Position numbers and translations under genes: made by a program
Notes under the pieces: model-generated
Seen by the model: only the letters and a program-made list of their open reading frames with translations
The model's database searches: none
What the model was told of the DNA's origin: nothing
Shown: piece after piece, positions 38,945 through 50,166 of the stretch
Layout: each line of letters begins with the position of its first letter
How positions within the stretch are numbered: position 1 is the stretch's first letter
From: Linderina pennispora
Lineage: Eukaryota > Kickxellomycota > Kickxellomycetes > Kickxellales > Kickxellaceae
DNA: 64,000 nt
NCBI RefSeq assembly: GCF_002104995.1
Contig: NW_024468252.1
Coordinates: forward strand, 310,001 to 374,000
Direction: 5' to 3'

Positions 38945-40423
38945 ATGTACGGCGCTTACGAACCCAAGGCCCTCGGATACCCTGACAACCTCTCGATTTC
39001 TTCTACAGACACAGCAGCTCCCACCCCCACGCACTCGTCGGCAGATCACCACGCTTTTAGAATGAACGCAGCCTTCCCGCCTGAGGACCCGGCCAAGCAG
39101 CTGGCCGGCGTCTACCCGAACGATCCAGCCACTGCGCTGCTCTTGGATCAGCAGAACCAGCACCACCACCAGCACCAGCAGCAGACCCAGGATTCATCGC
39201 GCACACAGACGCCATCAGCCAAGCGGTCGCGCGAGGACGACGAGTCGGACGGCGAGTCTGAGGGCAACGCGAAGGGCGACACCAAAGACGAGAAGCGGGC
39301 CGGTCGGCGCAAGATCAAGATCGAGTACATCGAGGATAAGAGCCGGCGGCACATCACGTTCAGCAAGCGCAAGGCGGGCATCATGAAGAAAGCGTTCGAG
39401 CTCAGCACGCTGACAGGCACCCAGGTGCTCCTGCTGGTTGTGTCCGAGACCGGCCTCGTCTACACCTTCACAACGCCCAAGCTGCAGCCCATCGTGACCA
39501 AGCCTGAGGGCAAGAACCTGATCCAGGCCTGCCTCAACGCGCCCGAGCTGCCCGACGCCAACAACCAGGTCGTCCAGCCGACCCCGACCGAGTCAAACAG
39601 TTACATGTCGCAGCCGCGCCAGGCGTATGCTGCCAACGCGGCTCAGGTTGCGCCTAGCGTCATTCCCAGCGCCACAGCTGCGGGCCACGACGCTGCGGCT
39701 GCGGCTGCCGCCGCCGCTGCACAGAGCATGTCGGGTGCTGACAACGGGTTCGATCGCAAGCTGCACTCTGGTTCGCCCGCCGGCGTCAACCATGCCACAG
39801 CGTACCTCCAGCAGTACTACAACGGCCAGCAGGCGGTCGTCGCTGCCGCCGCAGGCATGCCTGGCGCATACTCCTCAAACAACTCGATGGGAGCATATGC
39901 TGCGGCTGTCGCAGGCTACGGCTCGTACCCCGGCAGCAACAACCACTCCCAGCACCACTCGCCCATCGCTGCCAACGTCGCTCCCCACACACCTCAGCCG
40001 GTGAACGGGATCTCCGCTGCAGTGGCAGCCGCCGCGTCCAGCATGCCGACAATGGGCAGCCTCGCCAGCTACCACCACCAGACGCCGGGCCAGCAGCAGC
40101 AGCCGCTCCCGAACTTTCAGTCTTCACAGTCGCAGACACCGACACATGGATTGTCCACCCCCGGAACCCCGTCGGTCTCCAACACATCCGTCTCAGCAGC
40201 GGTGGCAGCTGCAGTGGCGGTAGCCAATAGTGGACATGCCCAGGGCATGCCGTCACAGCAGCAGCAGCAGCAGCACCATGTTGCCTACATGTCGGCCGCC
40301 AACCAATACTGGCCTTCCACCGGCATCCACACGCAGCAGCCGCAGCAACCGTCGCAGGTCTCGTCCGCGACTGTCGCTGCAGCCACTGCCGCTGGTGCCC
40401 AGCGTCCCGGGTATTCTAGCTGA
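38945..40423 (+). CDS. SRF-type MADS-box transcription factor, 492 aa
   Basis: Nuclear DNA-binding regulator of the MCM1/SRF class, which binds CArG/P-box elements as a dimer with cofactors. The ATG at 38945 opens MYGAYEPKALGYPDNLSISS; an in-frame extension upstream starts with a non-ATG codon and is pyrimidine leader. The MADS domain lies at about residues 119-178 (GRRKIKIEYIEDKSRRHITF, then SKRKAGIMKKAFELSTLTGT). It is preceded by an acidic segment (REDDESDGESEG) as in MCM1/SRF. The C-terminal 300 residues are Ala/Gln/Pro/Ser-rich with polyalanine and polyglutamine runs, probably an activation region. Single exon, no damage. The 3.8-kb upstream gap suggests complex regulation. Confidence 0.93.
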   Translation: MYGAYEPKALGYPDNLSISSTDTAAPTPTHSSADHHAFRMNAAFPPEDPAKQLAGVYPNDPATALLLDQQNQHHHQHQQQTQDSSRTQTPSAKRSREDDESDGESEGNAKGDTKDEKRAGRRKIKIEYIEDKSRRHITFSKRKAGIMKKAFELSTLTGTQVLLLVVSETGLVYTFTTPKLQPIVTKPEGKNLIQACLNAPELPDANNQVVQPTPTESNSYMSQPRQAYAANAAQVAPSVIPSATAAGHDAAAAAAAAAAQSMSGADNGFDRKLHSGSPAGVNHATAYLQQYYNGQQAVVAAAAGMPGAYSSNNSMGAYAAAVAGYGSYPGSNNHSQHHSPIAANVAPHTPQPVNGISAAVAAAASSMPTMGSLASYHHQTPGQQQQPLPNFQSSQSQTPTHGLSTPGTPSVSNTSVSAAVAAAVAVANSGHAQGMPSQQQQQQHHVAYMSAANQYWPSTGIHTQQPQQPSQVSSATVAAATAAGAQRPGYSS

Positions 40424-41240
40424 GGAAGCGTAAGAAAGGGATTTCAACTCTGTCTTGAATGGTTGTAAATAACTTCAATTTTTATTCACTTTTTTATTGC
40501 CTTTTCCATCCTCTCTAACCCTAACCAAAAAATAAAGAAATCTCAACGCACCTCCCGCTTCTGGCTCCTGCCATTTTCAGTACCATTCAGAGCAGGCGAC
40601 TGTTGGCCACGCTTTTCTGTGAAAGTCCCTGCACTCTGGGCAAGCCCTAGGGTCCCTGTGCCCATTATACTAGCGGATCCTTGCTGTATTCATGGGAAGG
40701 ATGGGCAAAAACCGCATGCATAGCCATTCTGTGCTCTTTGGATGATCCCTCGGAATATTTGCTTTTTCTTCTTCGTGTATCATCACCAGCCTTGCGTTCG
40801 CTGCATTCCCCCGACAAGCACACGCGAGCTTTCCTTCTCTCTTTGCGAGTTCTGCGTTAGCCGCCTTTACCACATAAACCCCTGCTTCTGACGTTCAAAG
40901 CTGAACGCTCCCGTGACTATTGTTTTCGTCCCGCCAAAAGACAACCATGCTGCGAATCCCCCTCTCGCAATCCCGCGGCCGGATGCTACGTGCAGGCAAG
41001 TCATTATCATGAGTGTTTTTATTATGCACAAAGCCTCAAACAGAAGCCGCAGATTGTGCTTCTGCTTTGGCCAAAACGGGCAACCTGTGCCCTCCACGCC
41101 AGCCAATATGTGTTATATGCAAGGTCATATGGCCATGGTGGCATTCTTTCGCCGATGAAAAATCACGAGAAGCCTCCCCACACAGAGCCGGGAGCCATGT
41201 CCTCCTCTCCTTAGCACAAAATGATTATGTGTGCACATGC
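40424..41240. other. Intergenic, 3' of MADS gene and 5' of MSD1
   Basis: A short CTAACCCTAACC stretch near 40516 resembles telomere repeat by chance. No supported gene. The first ATG of the synthetase may lie further upstream in this region. Confidence 0.4.
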
Positions 41241-44200
41241 ATGTCGCCAAACATCAGCCCCTATTGTTCGGCGTCTCCCCGAGCCCAGAAAGGGAAAAGT
41301 GAAAGGGGACCACAGCACTCACATTCTGCCTGCGCACTCGATGCTCGCTGTGTTTCGCGTCTCGTGCGTCATACCCCTGTCCATCGTTTCCTCACTGTAG
41401 CCCCGCATGCCCGGTTCTCGTCCAGCCTGGCACATCCGAAACTCGCTACTCACCTGCGCACTCACACCTGCGGCGACCTCACCGCGTCGCACATCGATCA
41501 GCAGGTGAAGCTCTGCGGCTGGGCGCAAAACATCCGTGTGCTCTCCGACACGCTTGTGTTTGTGCAGCTGCGTGACGCCTACGGCAGCATCCAGCTGCTC
41601 GCCGAGCAGAGCAAGGTGGGCGATTTCGAGAAGCAAAAGCGCGTGCTGGAGCAGCTCAATCCTGACACGCTGATCGGCGTGCAGGGCACCATTGTGCGCC
41701 GCCCCGAGGCGACTGTCAAGCAGGACGGCGCCGGCGAGATTGAGCTGCTCGTCGACAACATCGAGGTGCTCAACCACACCGAAAGCCTCCCGTTCAGCCC
41801 GTACATCAAGGAAAAGCTGGTAAGCCTCCCCCGACCGCCACCCGTTTTACCTTTACGGCTATAGCGAGGCGCAGCATATGACTAGCCTCCACGATCACTC
41901 CTTCGTCATGCTTACCGACGGCAGTCTGCCCACCCCCGACACACCCACACCTCCACACCACTGTAGCCCGGTGAAGACGTCAGGCTGGCGCACCGGTACT
42001 TGGATCTGCGTCGACCAGAGCTGCAACGCAATATCCGCACCCGCTCCAAGGCAACCATGGCGATTAGGAGCTTTATGGACGAAAACGGTAAGCTCCTACA
42101 CTTGCATTTTTCCTTGCTGTACACGGTGGAATACCGCACTGGAAAAGAAACTTCGTCGCCACAGCACAGCGCAATGCAGCACGCATCAACGTGCAGACGC
42201 AGACGCAGACACACACTCACCCACCACTCTCCAAAGCTTGTTGCGCTCGTGCGCTGCCTGCCCGCGCGTATTTTCTGACCCTGTCCTGTCGCCCCGATTG
42301 CGTCTCTCGCTGTACGCCCCAACAGCAGCAACCAAAAAGACAACACTACATCATTTTGCTGACGATCCCCTTATACCCGGCTGGCTCAGCGCTGACAGAC
42401 GAACCACAGTCGTGCGTTCTGTAATTTTACATGCAGTTCGACTGAATTCCTAGCCCATGTCGCCAATGAGACTGCTGCCCCAGTAATTGATTTCTCCGTG
42501 GTTGCTGCGCGAAGACGGCTCCTGCTGCCCCGAATTTTCACATCCCCCCACCACAGCGCGCTGAATAAACACGCCTGTCTATTCGTAGGATTCGTGGATA
42601 TCGAAACGCCCACGCTCTTCAAGTCCACGCCTGAGGGCGCCCGCGAGTTCCTTGTCCCAACAAGGATCGACCCTGGCTCTTGCTATGCGCTTCCGCAGAG
42701 CCCCCAACAGGTAAGCCCAATGGCCAGCAGCAGGGAGCATGCTGGCGCTTTTGGATATTCGGCGTTCGGACATTAGGTCCGCACTGCATGGCCCCCTTGC
42801 TCGCCACGGTTCTGTTTGGCTGGGCGTGGATTGGCTTCTTCTGAAGGCCCGCTAATGAGGCAGTTTTTAGCCGCCTTCTGTTGTTGTTTTACACACGTAT
42901 TACTAGACCGACTGTTGCTCTGGACTACTGTTCCGGACTGCGCTATCCTGGTGAAGCTTGCCGTTTTTGCATTCTGGTGGTCCCTACTTGCCGCTTCATT
43001 TGCCCAACCGCCAAACTGTGCTGCCATTCACGTCTGTTATTGAAATTAACTCGCGGAGACGCGGGCCCGTGGAAATATGTAGTTTAAGCAGATGCTAATG
43101 GCGGCGGGGTTCGACCGCTATTACCAAATCGCGCGCTGTTTCCGAGACGAAGATTTGCGAGCTGATCGCCAGCCGGAATTTACACAGGTACGTGGATGCG
43201 AGCCGGCCCAGCAACAGCGCTGGGAGCATAGGAGACAAACAAACAGGTCCTTGGCACACCCCTGGAACATCGCAGGCGAACCAGCCTGCTTCCTTGTTTT
43301 CAAAATATTATGACGGATCGGCCGTGCATTAACTTTAGCTCCTCTGTTGTCGAGAAACCGACGATATGATTACCCGTTTATCCATGGCGCTCGCCTGTGG
43401 AACGCTGCGACGCCTGTATCTTTTTGCTGTCTTGCCTGTAGGTTGATGTCGAAATGTCCTTCATCGCAAAGGCCGACATCCAGGACCTGATGGAGCGCCT
43501 GATCCAGCGCGTCTGGAGCGAGGTCAGGGGCATTCACGTGAAAGCGCCCTTCAGGCACATTTCCTTCACCGAGGCAACAAACAAGGTAGGGCTGGGCTTC
43601 CAGAAAAGCCGTGCTTGGGTGTACCAAACAGGGGACACCACAGCCGGGAAGCCGCCGATCTGCGTTACACGCATATATCCCATCAACTTTATCCCTAAGA
43701 GCCCACCTCCAGCAAACAATTACCCTGCTTCTGTGTAGTACGGCTCGGATAAACCAGATACGAGATTCGGCCTGGAGGTAAGCTGGCGTGGAAATGGCGC
43801 CATACGCGCACTGATAAGGGGCATGAGCCAAGGGGATCTGTCGTTGCGGAAGTTCCCGGCACCGTGCAGCCGCGGGTTTTCTGCACGCTCCAGCGCTGGC
43901 ACGTCGACTAAACCTTCTCTTTCCCTCGTTTCGTCTACTGCATGACATGCTAGATTGCCCAGGTCCCAGAGCTGTCGAGCCCCGCCGATCATGCGATAGC
44001 CGAGATACTTGTGGTGCCAAATGGTGCCAATATCTTTTCTTCAAAGGAGCTAGCGCCCCTCGCCGACCTGATCCGCAACAGCCAGAGCAACTGCGAGTCG
44101 AGGGTAAGTGACGTCCGGATATTTCTCTTTTGGCTGCCATTCGCCGCCAAAAAAAAGATAATGACCGAATCATGCATATAGTGCCCATCCTACTAACATT

Positions 44201-45172
44201 GTATCTCTACAATGGTTGTAGTTTACTTCAATTCACAAGGTTAGCAGGGGCACTGTCACTGGGCTCAATAAAGCCACTTTGCTCGCGCGCCATCAGGCAG
44301 CGTCTCCAGCAGCTGACCTGTCTTCCATCCTCGCCTCACTGCATGTATCCGATGGCGACCTATTGTTTGTCAGTGAGAGGTCCTCCTATGTTACCCCTGC
44401 AAACACCACCCTTGGTCGCGTGCGCTCACTGGCTGCCAAGATGCTGCAAGCCAAGGGCGAGCTGGACATTCCCAAGGATGCTTTCAACTTTTTGTGGGTT
44501 GAGGAGTTTCCGTTGTTCACCTGCGAGGAGGACGACGCGCACGGGAGGCTGTCTGCCACCCACCACCCATTTACCGCCCCTGTCCCTGAGGATCTGCCGT
44601 TGTTGTACACTGACCCGACAAAGGTAAGTTCCTGGACATTGTCTCTGCTTGTTGATTCCTACAGCACTGTGCTTCTTAACAATTGTCCTGCAATATGTCC
44701 CTTCGTAGGTCCATGGCCTGCACTATGACCTGGTGCTGAATGGCGTCGAGCTTGGTGGTGGGTCGATTCGTGTCCATGACCCGGCTGTGCAAAAGTATAT
44801 TTTCAAGGAAATCCTCAAGGTAAGACCAGCTGCTGCCACAACGTGCCTTGTTCCTTTGAAATAGCCAACTATTTGGAGGATGCCAGCTAACACCTGTGTT
44901 TGTTCGACCGTGCTGTGTAGCTGCCCCAGGAAATCCAGGCCAGCTTCAACCACCTGGTCACTGCCCTGGGCCATGGATGCCCGCCGCACGGCGGTATTGC
45001 GCTTGGTTTGGATAGGCTTATTGCAATCCTGACCGATTCTGCCAGTCTGCGCGACGTCATTGCTTTCCCAAAGTCTGCCAATGGAAGAGACCTGTTTATG
45101 AAGTCGCCTGCCCAGGCAACCCCAGCGCAGTTGGCCGAATACGGCATCAAGGTTATCCCAAAGACCGAGTAG
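41241..45172 (+). CDS. MSD1: Mitochondrial aspartyl-tRNA synthetase, ten exons, about 674 aa
   Basis: Class II synthetase charging mitochondrial tRNA(Asp). Exons: 41241-41819, 41967-42087, 42589-42710, 43083-43187, 43442-43585, 43739-43777, 43954-44103, 44222-44623, 44709-44819, 44921-45172. All introns are GT-AG and keep phase. The anticodon-binding OB fold has [20 protein letters not shown]. Motif 1 follows [15 protein letters not shown]. Motif 2 is [20 protein letters not shown]. The bacterial-type insertion has [13 protein letters not shown], and motif 3 is [13 protein letters not shown]. This is the bacterial/mitochondrial type, not the cytosolic one. The N-terminus before residue 60 is basic and Ser-rich, suiting mitochondrial import. 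The start is uncertain: the ATG at 41241 is simply the first in-frame ATG after the long leader, and a non-frame ATG near 41340 also heads a mitochondrial-like peptide. Confidence 0.92.
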
Positions 45173-45367
45173 TAGACCTTTTTTCAACTCTTCGATTAGA
45201 TATCTACAGACATTACTAGAAATACTCTGCTCGCGATGCGAGCTCGGCTGCTAGTCAGCATGGGTTGACACGTCGATAAGGGCATCACGGCGAACCGGTC
45301 ATTTGAACGTGTCAGATGGTTGTTGGTGCAATGTCGATCATGGACATCTCCCACCATGGTGGCCTGC
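45173..45367 (-). other. Candidate 3' non-coding (guide RNA-like) region of the Fanzor element
   Basis: TnpB and Fanzor nucleases use a guide RNA encoded at or just past the 3' end of their gene. This 195-bp gap after the Fanzor stop contains two strong hairpin-forming sequences: a perfect CCACCATGGTGG palindrome (45351-45362) and a GCTCGC stem with GAT loop (45229-45243). Being the right place is established knowledge of the family; the RNA itself is inference. The hairpins could equally belong to the 3' end of the convergent synthetase gene. Confidence 0.25.
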
Positions 45368-48009
45368 TCAGCGTAGGCGCTTCAGCGCTGGCTCGCTGCT
45401 GCTGGCAACAGAATCGCCTGCTGCTACACGCCTCTTGTCTGGCTCCTTTGTTGCCGGAATGGTGCCAAAAGCATCGGCAGCAATGGCTGTAGAGCGACGG
45501 AACCGTTCAGGAATACTGCCTGAATCACAGAGTGACTGGAAAATGAGCCTGAAGTTTAGAGCTGCTGCGAGGTCGCGGTTCAAGAGCCGAGACGAATAGG
45601 CCCGCCTGTATTGTGCCATGGCCCGCTTACATGACTCGCTTGTACAGCGGAGAAGGCCATGGCACTTCGCAGTTGGGTTCTTCGATCTCTGGTAGGGCCG
45701 CGGGTTGGGAACATGCCGGAATGTCTGCAGCGACTTTTCGCAGCAGAACGGGCACATCGACGATGTCCGGAATTCGTCGATCAGATAGACTTCAAAGCCA
45801 TGGTGCTTGAACTTGTCGCGCCATCCCTTGCCACGAATCGGCGCATGGTGTCGGGCCATCGGCGCACTCCAATTGCCCATGATCAGCACTGGGTCTGGAC
45901 CGAACTTGCTCCGGAGTTTCGCGGCAAGCCTGTGGTCTGCACGGGCCTGGTTCATGAATGAATCAAGGCGCAGCTTGCGGTGAAGCGGGTACACCTTGGG
46001 ACTGGTACTGACACCCGGATGGGCCTTCCAGCGCCTTTGGTGCTGCTTGTTTGACTTAGTGGGCTGCTGCTCTGGTATCCTTTGTGCTGCCATTGTGTTG
46101 GCATAAAACGGTGCTAGGACACACTGCACAGATGCACGGGCAGCAACGTAGGCACGGAATTTTGCTGGGCTAAGGGTCCGGCAGCAGTGCTTGGAAAGCT
46201 CTGCCTCTGCTCTGTGGACAGCATCTTCTGGGACTTGATCCTTTGTAGCCCAACGAATCCTGTCATAGTGGCACAGCTTGAGCTCCTTATTGCGCTGCTG
46301 CTATGTGTAGCGGTAGAGCATTCTCTCACCCTCTTTCCCATTGCTGCTATTTTCGTGCATCATGTATAGCAAATCGCCACGACCTGGATCGATGAATACA
46401 CAGCGGCCTTTCAGATTCTGCAGCTCTGGCTGTGGGATCCAGTGGATATAGCGACAGTCAGCTGTAGCATCGCCTCCCACAGCATCGCCTCCTGCACCAT
46501 CAGCATCTACTGTACCATCAGCCTTGGTTATCTTGTCTTGTAGCAAAATGCATATCATTACACCATCTGTTGTTGCCATTCCGTAGAATTTTGTTGGACA
46601 CTAGCCGATTTTTTTTGGACTAACTGTGTAGTCCATCGATAAGTCACTGTGAGGAAAATCCTGACTAGACAACCCACCAACTATGTGACGTTGAGTTTCT
46701 CTCTGAAAGAACTTTTCTTTTTTTCTTTTCTTTATCGGTTTAGCCGCTTAGTATTTTCTCATTTCTTATTTATAAAACTTTGCATATAATGCCTCAGTTT
46801 ACATTAATTTTTCTATCACCATGCGCCTTAGATGGCTTTGATGTTAGATCTGCGACCCGGCCCCACACATCCCACACAGGTTGTGTGATCCCTTGGACCG
46901 GGTCGTGTGCACAGACTGGGGGTACTGGTGCATATGCATTGTTAAGTGCTGCAGTGGCCTCTGTTGTATCTGATGGCATCTTTGCTGCTTCGCGTGCAGC
47001 CTTCTTGGCCAATTTTCGCCCTTTTCTACTGCTTTCCTTGCCTCTGTTGCTGCCCTCTTTGCTGCGTTGATCTTGGTAACCTGCTCGCATGTTTTCGAAA
47101 TAAACACCTGCTTGATTATTTGCTTGTCTAAGCGCACATGGCCTGGGATCCATGATGTCCGCAGAGGCAAGCATTGGGGGGAGACTTGCCAAGCTGCTCA
47201 TTCTCAATAAGCTGGCATAGGCAAATATATGCATGCAGATGCTTAAGTGGATTTACCTTGGCATCATAGTATCGGCTGTCTTTGGCGAATCTGTACTTGG
47301 CATCATAGGCATTAAGCACTGGTGCCAGCTTGTTGTAGATTGCAAGCATCGGTGGGGTGAACACACTGAGATCAGGGTGTCTAGAGGCAACTGCCTGGCA
47401 GAGCTTCTGTGCAGGTATGTAAATACATACTTGACATGCATTATTGAACTCAGCCTTGGACACATTGCCCATTGTACTGTGCAGTGTGGTTTTGCGGCTG
47501 CGAATATCAATCAATTTGGCCAGAATCCGCTGTAGGCAAGTGCCATAGTGCAACACAATGTTGTTCTTGTATGCTGTCATCAGCTCGGTATCCACGTATG
47601 TCGCTACTTGATTCATTTCGCACACGCCATGTAGCTCGATATCGCCATTATGCAATAGATAATCATAAATATGGTATCTAATTATATCACCGAAATCTGC
47701 GCTCGACAGTTCTGACTTGTCCTTCTGGTTGACGAAATCCTCGGCAGATATGACAGTCTTCGCCTTCAGGTTGCGATAAATGAATAAATAAACTGAATGA
47801 AAGAATCCCTTTTTCACAAGTATTGAAGGGTCAAAAGCATCCCCGTCAGCTAGTTGATGGAGTAATATCCATCGTGCAAGCATGTATGTATGCTCTTTGA
47901 TGATATTGATGCTGTGTACAAATTGCTCTAGGCGGGGCAACATAGAATCACGGAAGCCAATACCACCAAGTGATGTCTTTATGGCAGTAGTGCTGCGGGT
48001 AATATTCAT
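45368..48009 (-). pseudogene. Fanzor (eukaryotic TnpB/IS200-605-type RuvC nuclease), damaged copy
   Basis: Mobile-element-associated RNA-guided nuclease family. Exon 1 46803-48009; intron 46601-46802 (GTAAAC...CTAG, in phase); exon 2 45368-46600, about 813 codons in all. The N-terminus is helical with MTAYKNNIVLHYGTCLQRIL. The middle has LPLRTSWIPGHVRLDKQIIK. RuvC-I is CVFIDPGRGDLLYMM (Asp codon 46388-46390). Then come VLIMGNWS and VYLIDEFRTSSMCPFC (Glu codon 45773-45775), a four-cysteine zinc finger (CPFC...LRCTSESC) and LLNRDLAAALNF (RuvC-III Asp 45572-45574). Damage: frame changes near 47180 (at a C run) and near 47000 (A-rich), and an in-frame TAG at 46301-46303. Flanking genes are intact, so the damage is probably real. 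Fanzor1 is likelier than Fanzor2, judged by length and the intron. Element ends were not found. Confidence 0.8.
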
Positions 48010-49008
48010 TTGAGAAATTCAATAGGCAAGTAAGAAGAGAAATGATGCTGTTTAGTTTTGCTTTATTGTGTATGCATAGCATTAAGAACTTTTTATTAAG
48101 AATGATCTGGATTGGATGGTTTTTGGGGTCCTTAGCACCGATACAGTCTCTTGAATCAGTCTATACAGACTGGGTCCATTGTGGCCCAAATACTACCACT
48201 TACGCATGTTCATAAGACAAATTAATTTATAAAATAAACCCACAAATATTGCATAACCACCAGAGGAGCTACATGGCCATATTCAATAGGTGCTCATAAA
48301 TAAATATCCTAAGGGGGTTGCGCAGCCGGTGATGACCACCATGATGATACCATGGAAGTTATCAGGCCGACCGGCAATGAGAGCAGCTCTTGCGCTGAAC
48401 CAATGGAGATATATAGTGGAGACCTGTGACCACTACAATAACAACTTGTCACCCTGGTTTCACCGATGAGGTCAGATGCCGCACAAGATCAAAAGGAGTT
48501 TACAGAGCAAGTCACCCAAACTCGCTTTGAAGTTAAAAAAGAGATGTATTTTTAACCAGCTAAAAAGATTCTAGCGGACGGTCGGACACTTTTTAGACTA
48601 TAAAATCTTATATATAGGTAGGCAAAGATACGTGCTACATGTCGCTTTGATAACTGGATCGTTCATCAGTTTTTGGGCGCAAACAGATCCTAGCTGGATT
48701 TATTTCTGGAATCACCATGATATCATGCTATCACATGGACATCCATAGCTCTGTAGGAGAGAGGGCGGTACTCCTGCTTTGTCGCTGCCACTAAAAATAG
48801 GCTGAGCCAGCTCTAGGCACAGATAGCAGACTGTGGGCAGTAGTGCTTGGCCGTCATGTGCCAGTCGGTGCTGCCTGCAACTCCCCCTTATCCGGAGCCA
48901 TCAAGAGTACTTAATTTGCGATCGTGTGAACATTTCTGCTCTGCATCTACAGAGCATTTCCGCTATCACTCACATAGACACACTACTCCAACATCTCGGA
49001 CGACTGCG
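48010..49008. other. Region between Fanzor 5' end and first GST
   Basis: About 1 kb, AT-rich at the Fanzor side. It may contain the Fanzor promoter and the right end of its element, then the GST1 promoter. It contains TAGTGCTTGGCC (48841-48852) and GCAACTCCCCC (48877-48887), both repeated before other GST genes. No TATAAAAGC is present here. No coding sequence seen. Confidence 0.4.
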
Positions 49009-49674
49009 ATGGCTGCTACCGACTCGAATACCTACATCCTCCGCTACTTTGACATCGTCGGAATCGCGGAAACTGCCCGTCTTATGCTCATCCTCAGCGG
49101 CGCCAACTGGATCGAGGAGAACCCAGAGTGGCCGGCTGCCAAGGACCAGCAGCCGATGCGTCGTCTGCCCGTCCTAATCGAGAAGAACCCTGCCGGAGAA
49201 GTGGTCCTTGAGCTCACCGAGTCGCATGTCATCGAGCGCTATCTTGCTCGAAAGTTTGGATTCATCTCTGCCGAGCCTGCTGCTGCCGCCAGACATGAGC
49301 AGCTGCGCGATCAGATGGTCGATATCCAGTTCTCTCCTGTATATGCAATCGAGAGCGAGGGAGCTGCCCGCGAGTACTTCCTTAATAAGTACTCCTCGCT
49401 GTCCGAGTGCTTGATCAAGTTCCACACCAAGGTCCTGCAGGCAAATGGCAGCAACGGCCATTACTTTGGAGACAAGACATCTTATGTTGACCTGGCGCTG
49501 TACGCATTCGTCAGCTTCCTCCGCACTCTAGCTGAGGACAAGGGCATGCAGTTTGCCGAGGTCTTTGACCCAGAAAACGTGCCCGAGTTCGCCAAGGTTG
49601 TTGACACGGTCAGGGCCGAGCCAGCGCTGCAAGATCACTTTGCGGGCAAGCGTAGGCGTGCGTCACGGCTTTAG
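49009..49674 (+). CDS. Sigma-like glutathione S-transferase 1, 221 aa
   Basis: Cytosolic GST conjugating glutathione to electrophiles, or acting as an isomerase. ATG 49009 is preferred to the longer in-frame frame because its paralogues begin at the same point. The N-terminal thioredoxin fold opens YILRYFDIVGIAETARLML, with the expected catalytic Tyr13. RRLPVLIEKN has the cis-proline and LTESHVIERYLARKFG the glutathione gamma-glutamyl contact Glu-Ser. The C-terminal helical domain has YFGDKTSYVDLALYAFVSF with the conserved helix-6 S/T-x-x-D cap. First of five tandem genes on the same strand. Its promoter lacks the TATAAAAGC box of genes 2-5. Confidence 0.9.
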   Translation: MAATDSNTYILRYFDIVGIAETARLMLILSGANWIEENPEWPAAKDQQPMRRLPVLIEKNPAGEVVLELTESHVIERYLARKFGFISAEPAAAARHEQLRDQMVDIQFSPVYAIESEGAAREYFLNKYSSLSECLIKFHTKVLQANGSNGHYFGDKTSYVDLALYAFVSFLRTLAEDKGMQFAEVFDPENVPEFAKVVDTVRAEPALQDHFAGKRRRASRL

Positions 49675-50068
49675 CTGTTTCTTTGACCTTGTTCCTGAAT
49701 ATGACTAAATCATCCTTAGCTAGTGCTGGTGGATTTTTTTGCCAAAGATAAGGAATTTGTCAGCCATGCAAGGCAGCACCACAACTGCTGCATGATGGAT
49801 CCCTCGTACATGGAAAACACCCAAATAGAGCGCCTTTTCTTGCTGTCAATTACAGTGTCTGCTACTTTGGACTTTTACATATCGCTCTATGGAATTCCAA
49901 CTGACTAATGAGAACAGCTGACAAATATGTCATGGCTTTGTGGTAGCAGACATAGGCTTGATTGCCCCTTTGTCTGGCTACAATGGCTGGGATATCCAGG
50001 TAGCAGAGTGCTGACGTTGCGGTCTTGGCTGATACGGGACCGCAGACGACGTAAGCAGTCTGGGTTGG
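49675..50068. other. GST1-GST2 spacer
   Basis: Spacer without coding sequence. It leads into the GST2 core promoter. Confidence 0.4.
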
Positions 50069-50077
50069 TATAAAAGC
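50069..50077 (+). promoter_or_regulatory. TATA box of GST2
   Basis: TATAAAAGC, 98 bp before the ATG. The same 9-mer stands at similar distance before GST3 and GST4. Confidence 0.6.
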
Positions 50078-50166
50078 ACAGGATGGCTTCCCTCCATCCC
50101 ACACCTCATCAATAGCAACCTCCTCAAGAACATATCGGCAACTATAGCCTCTAGCTTATATCGACA

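Noticed and set aside
40514-40528. CTAACCCTAACC telomere-like sequence
   Set aside because: Only two units inside an ordinary 3' flank; not a telomere or an interstitial array.
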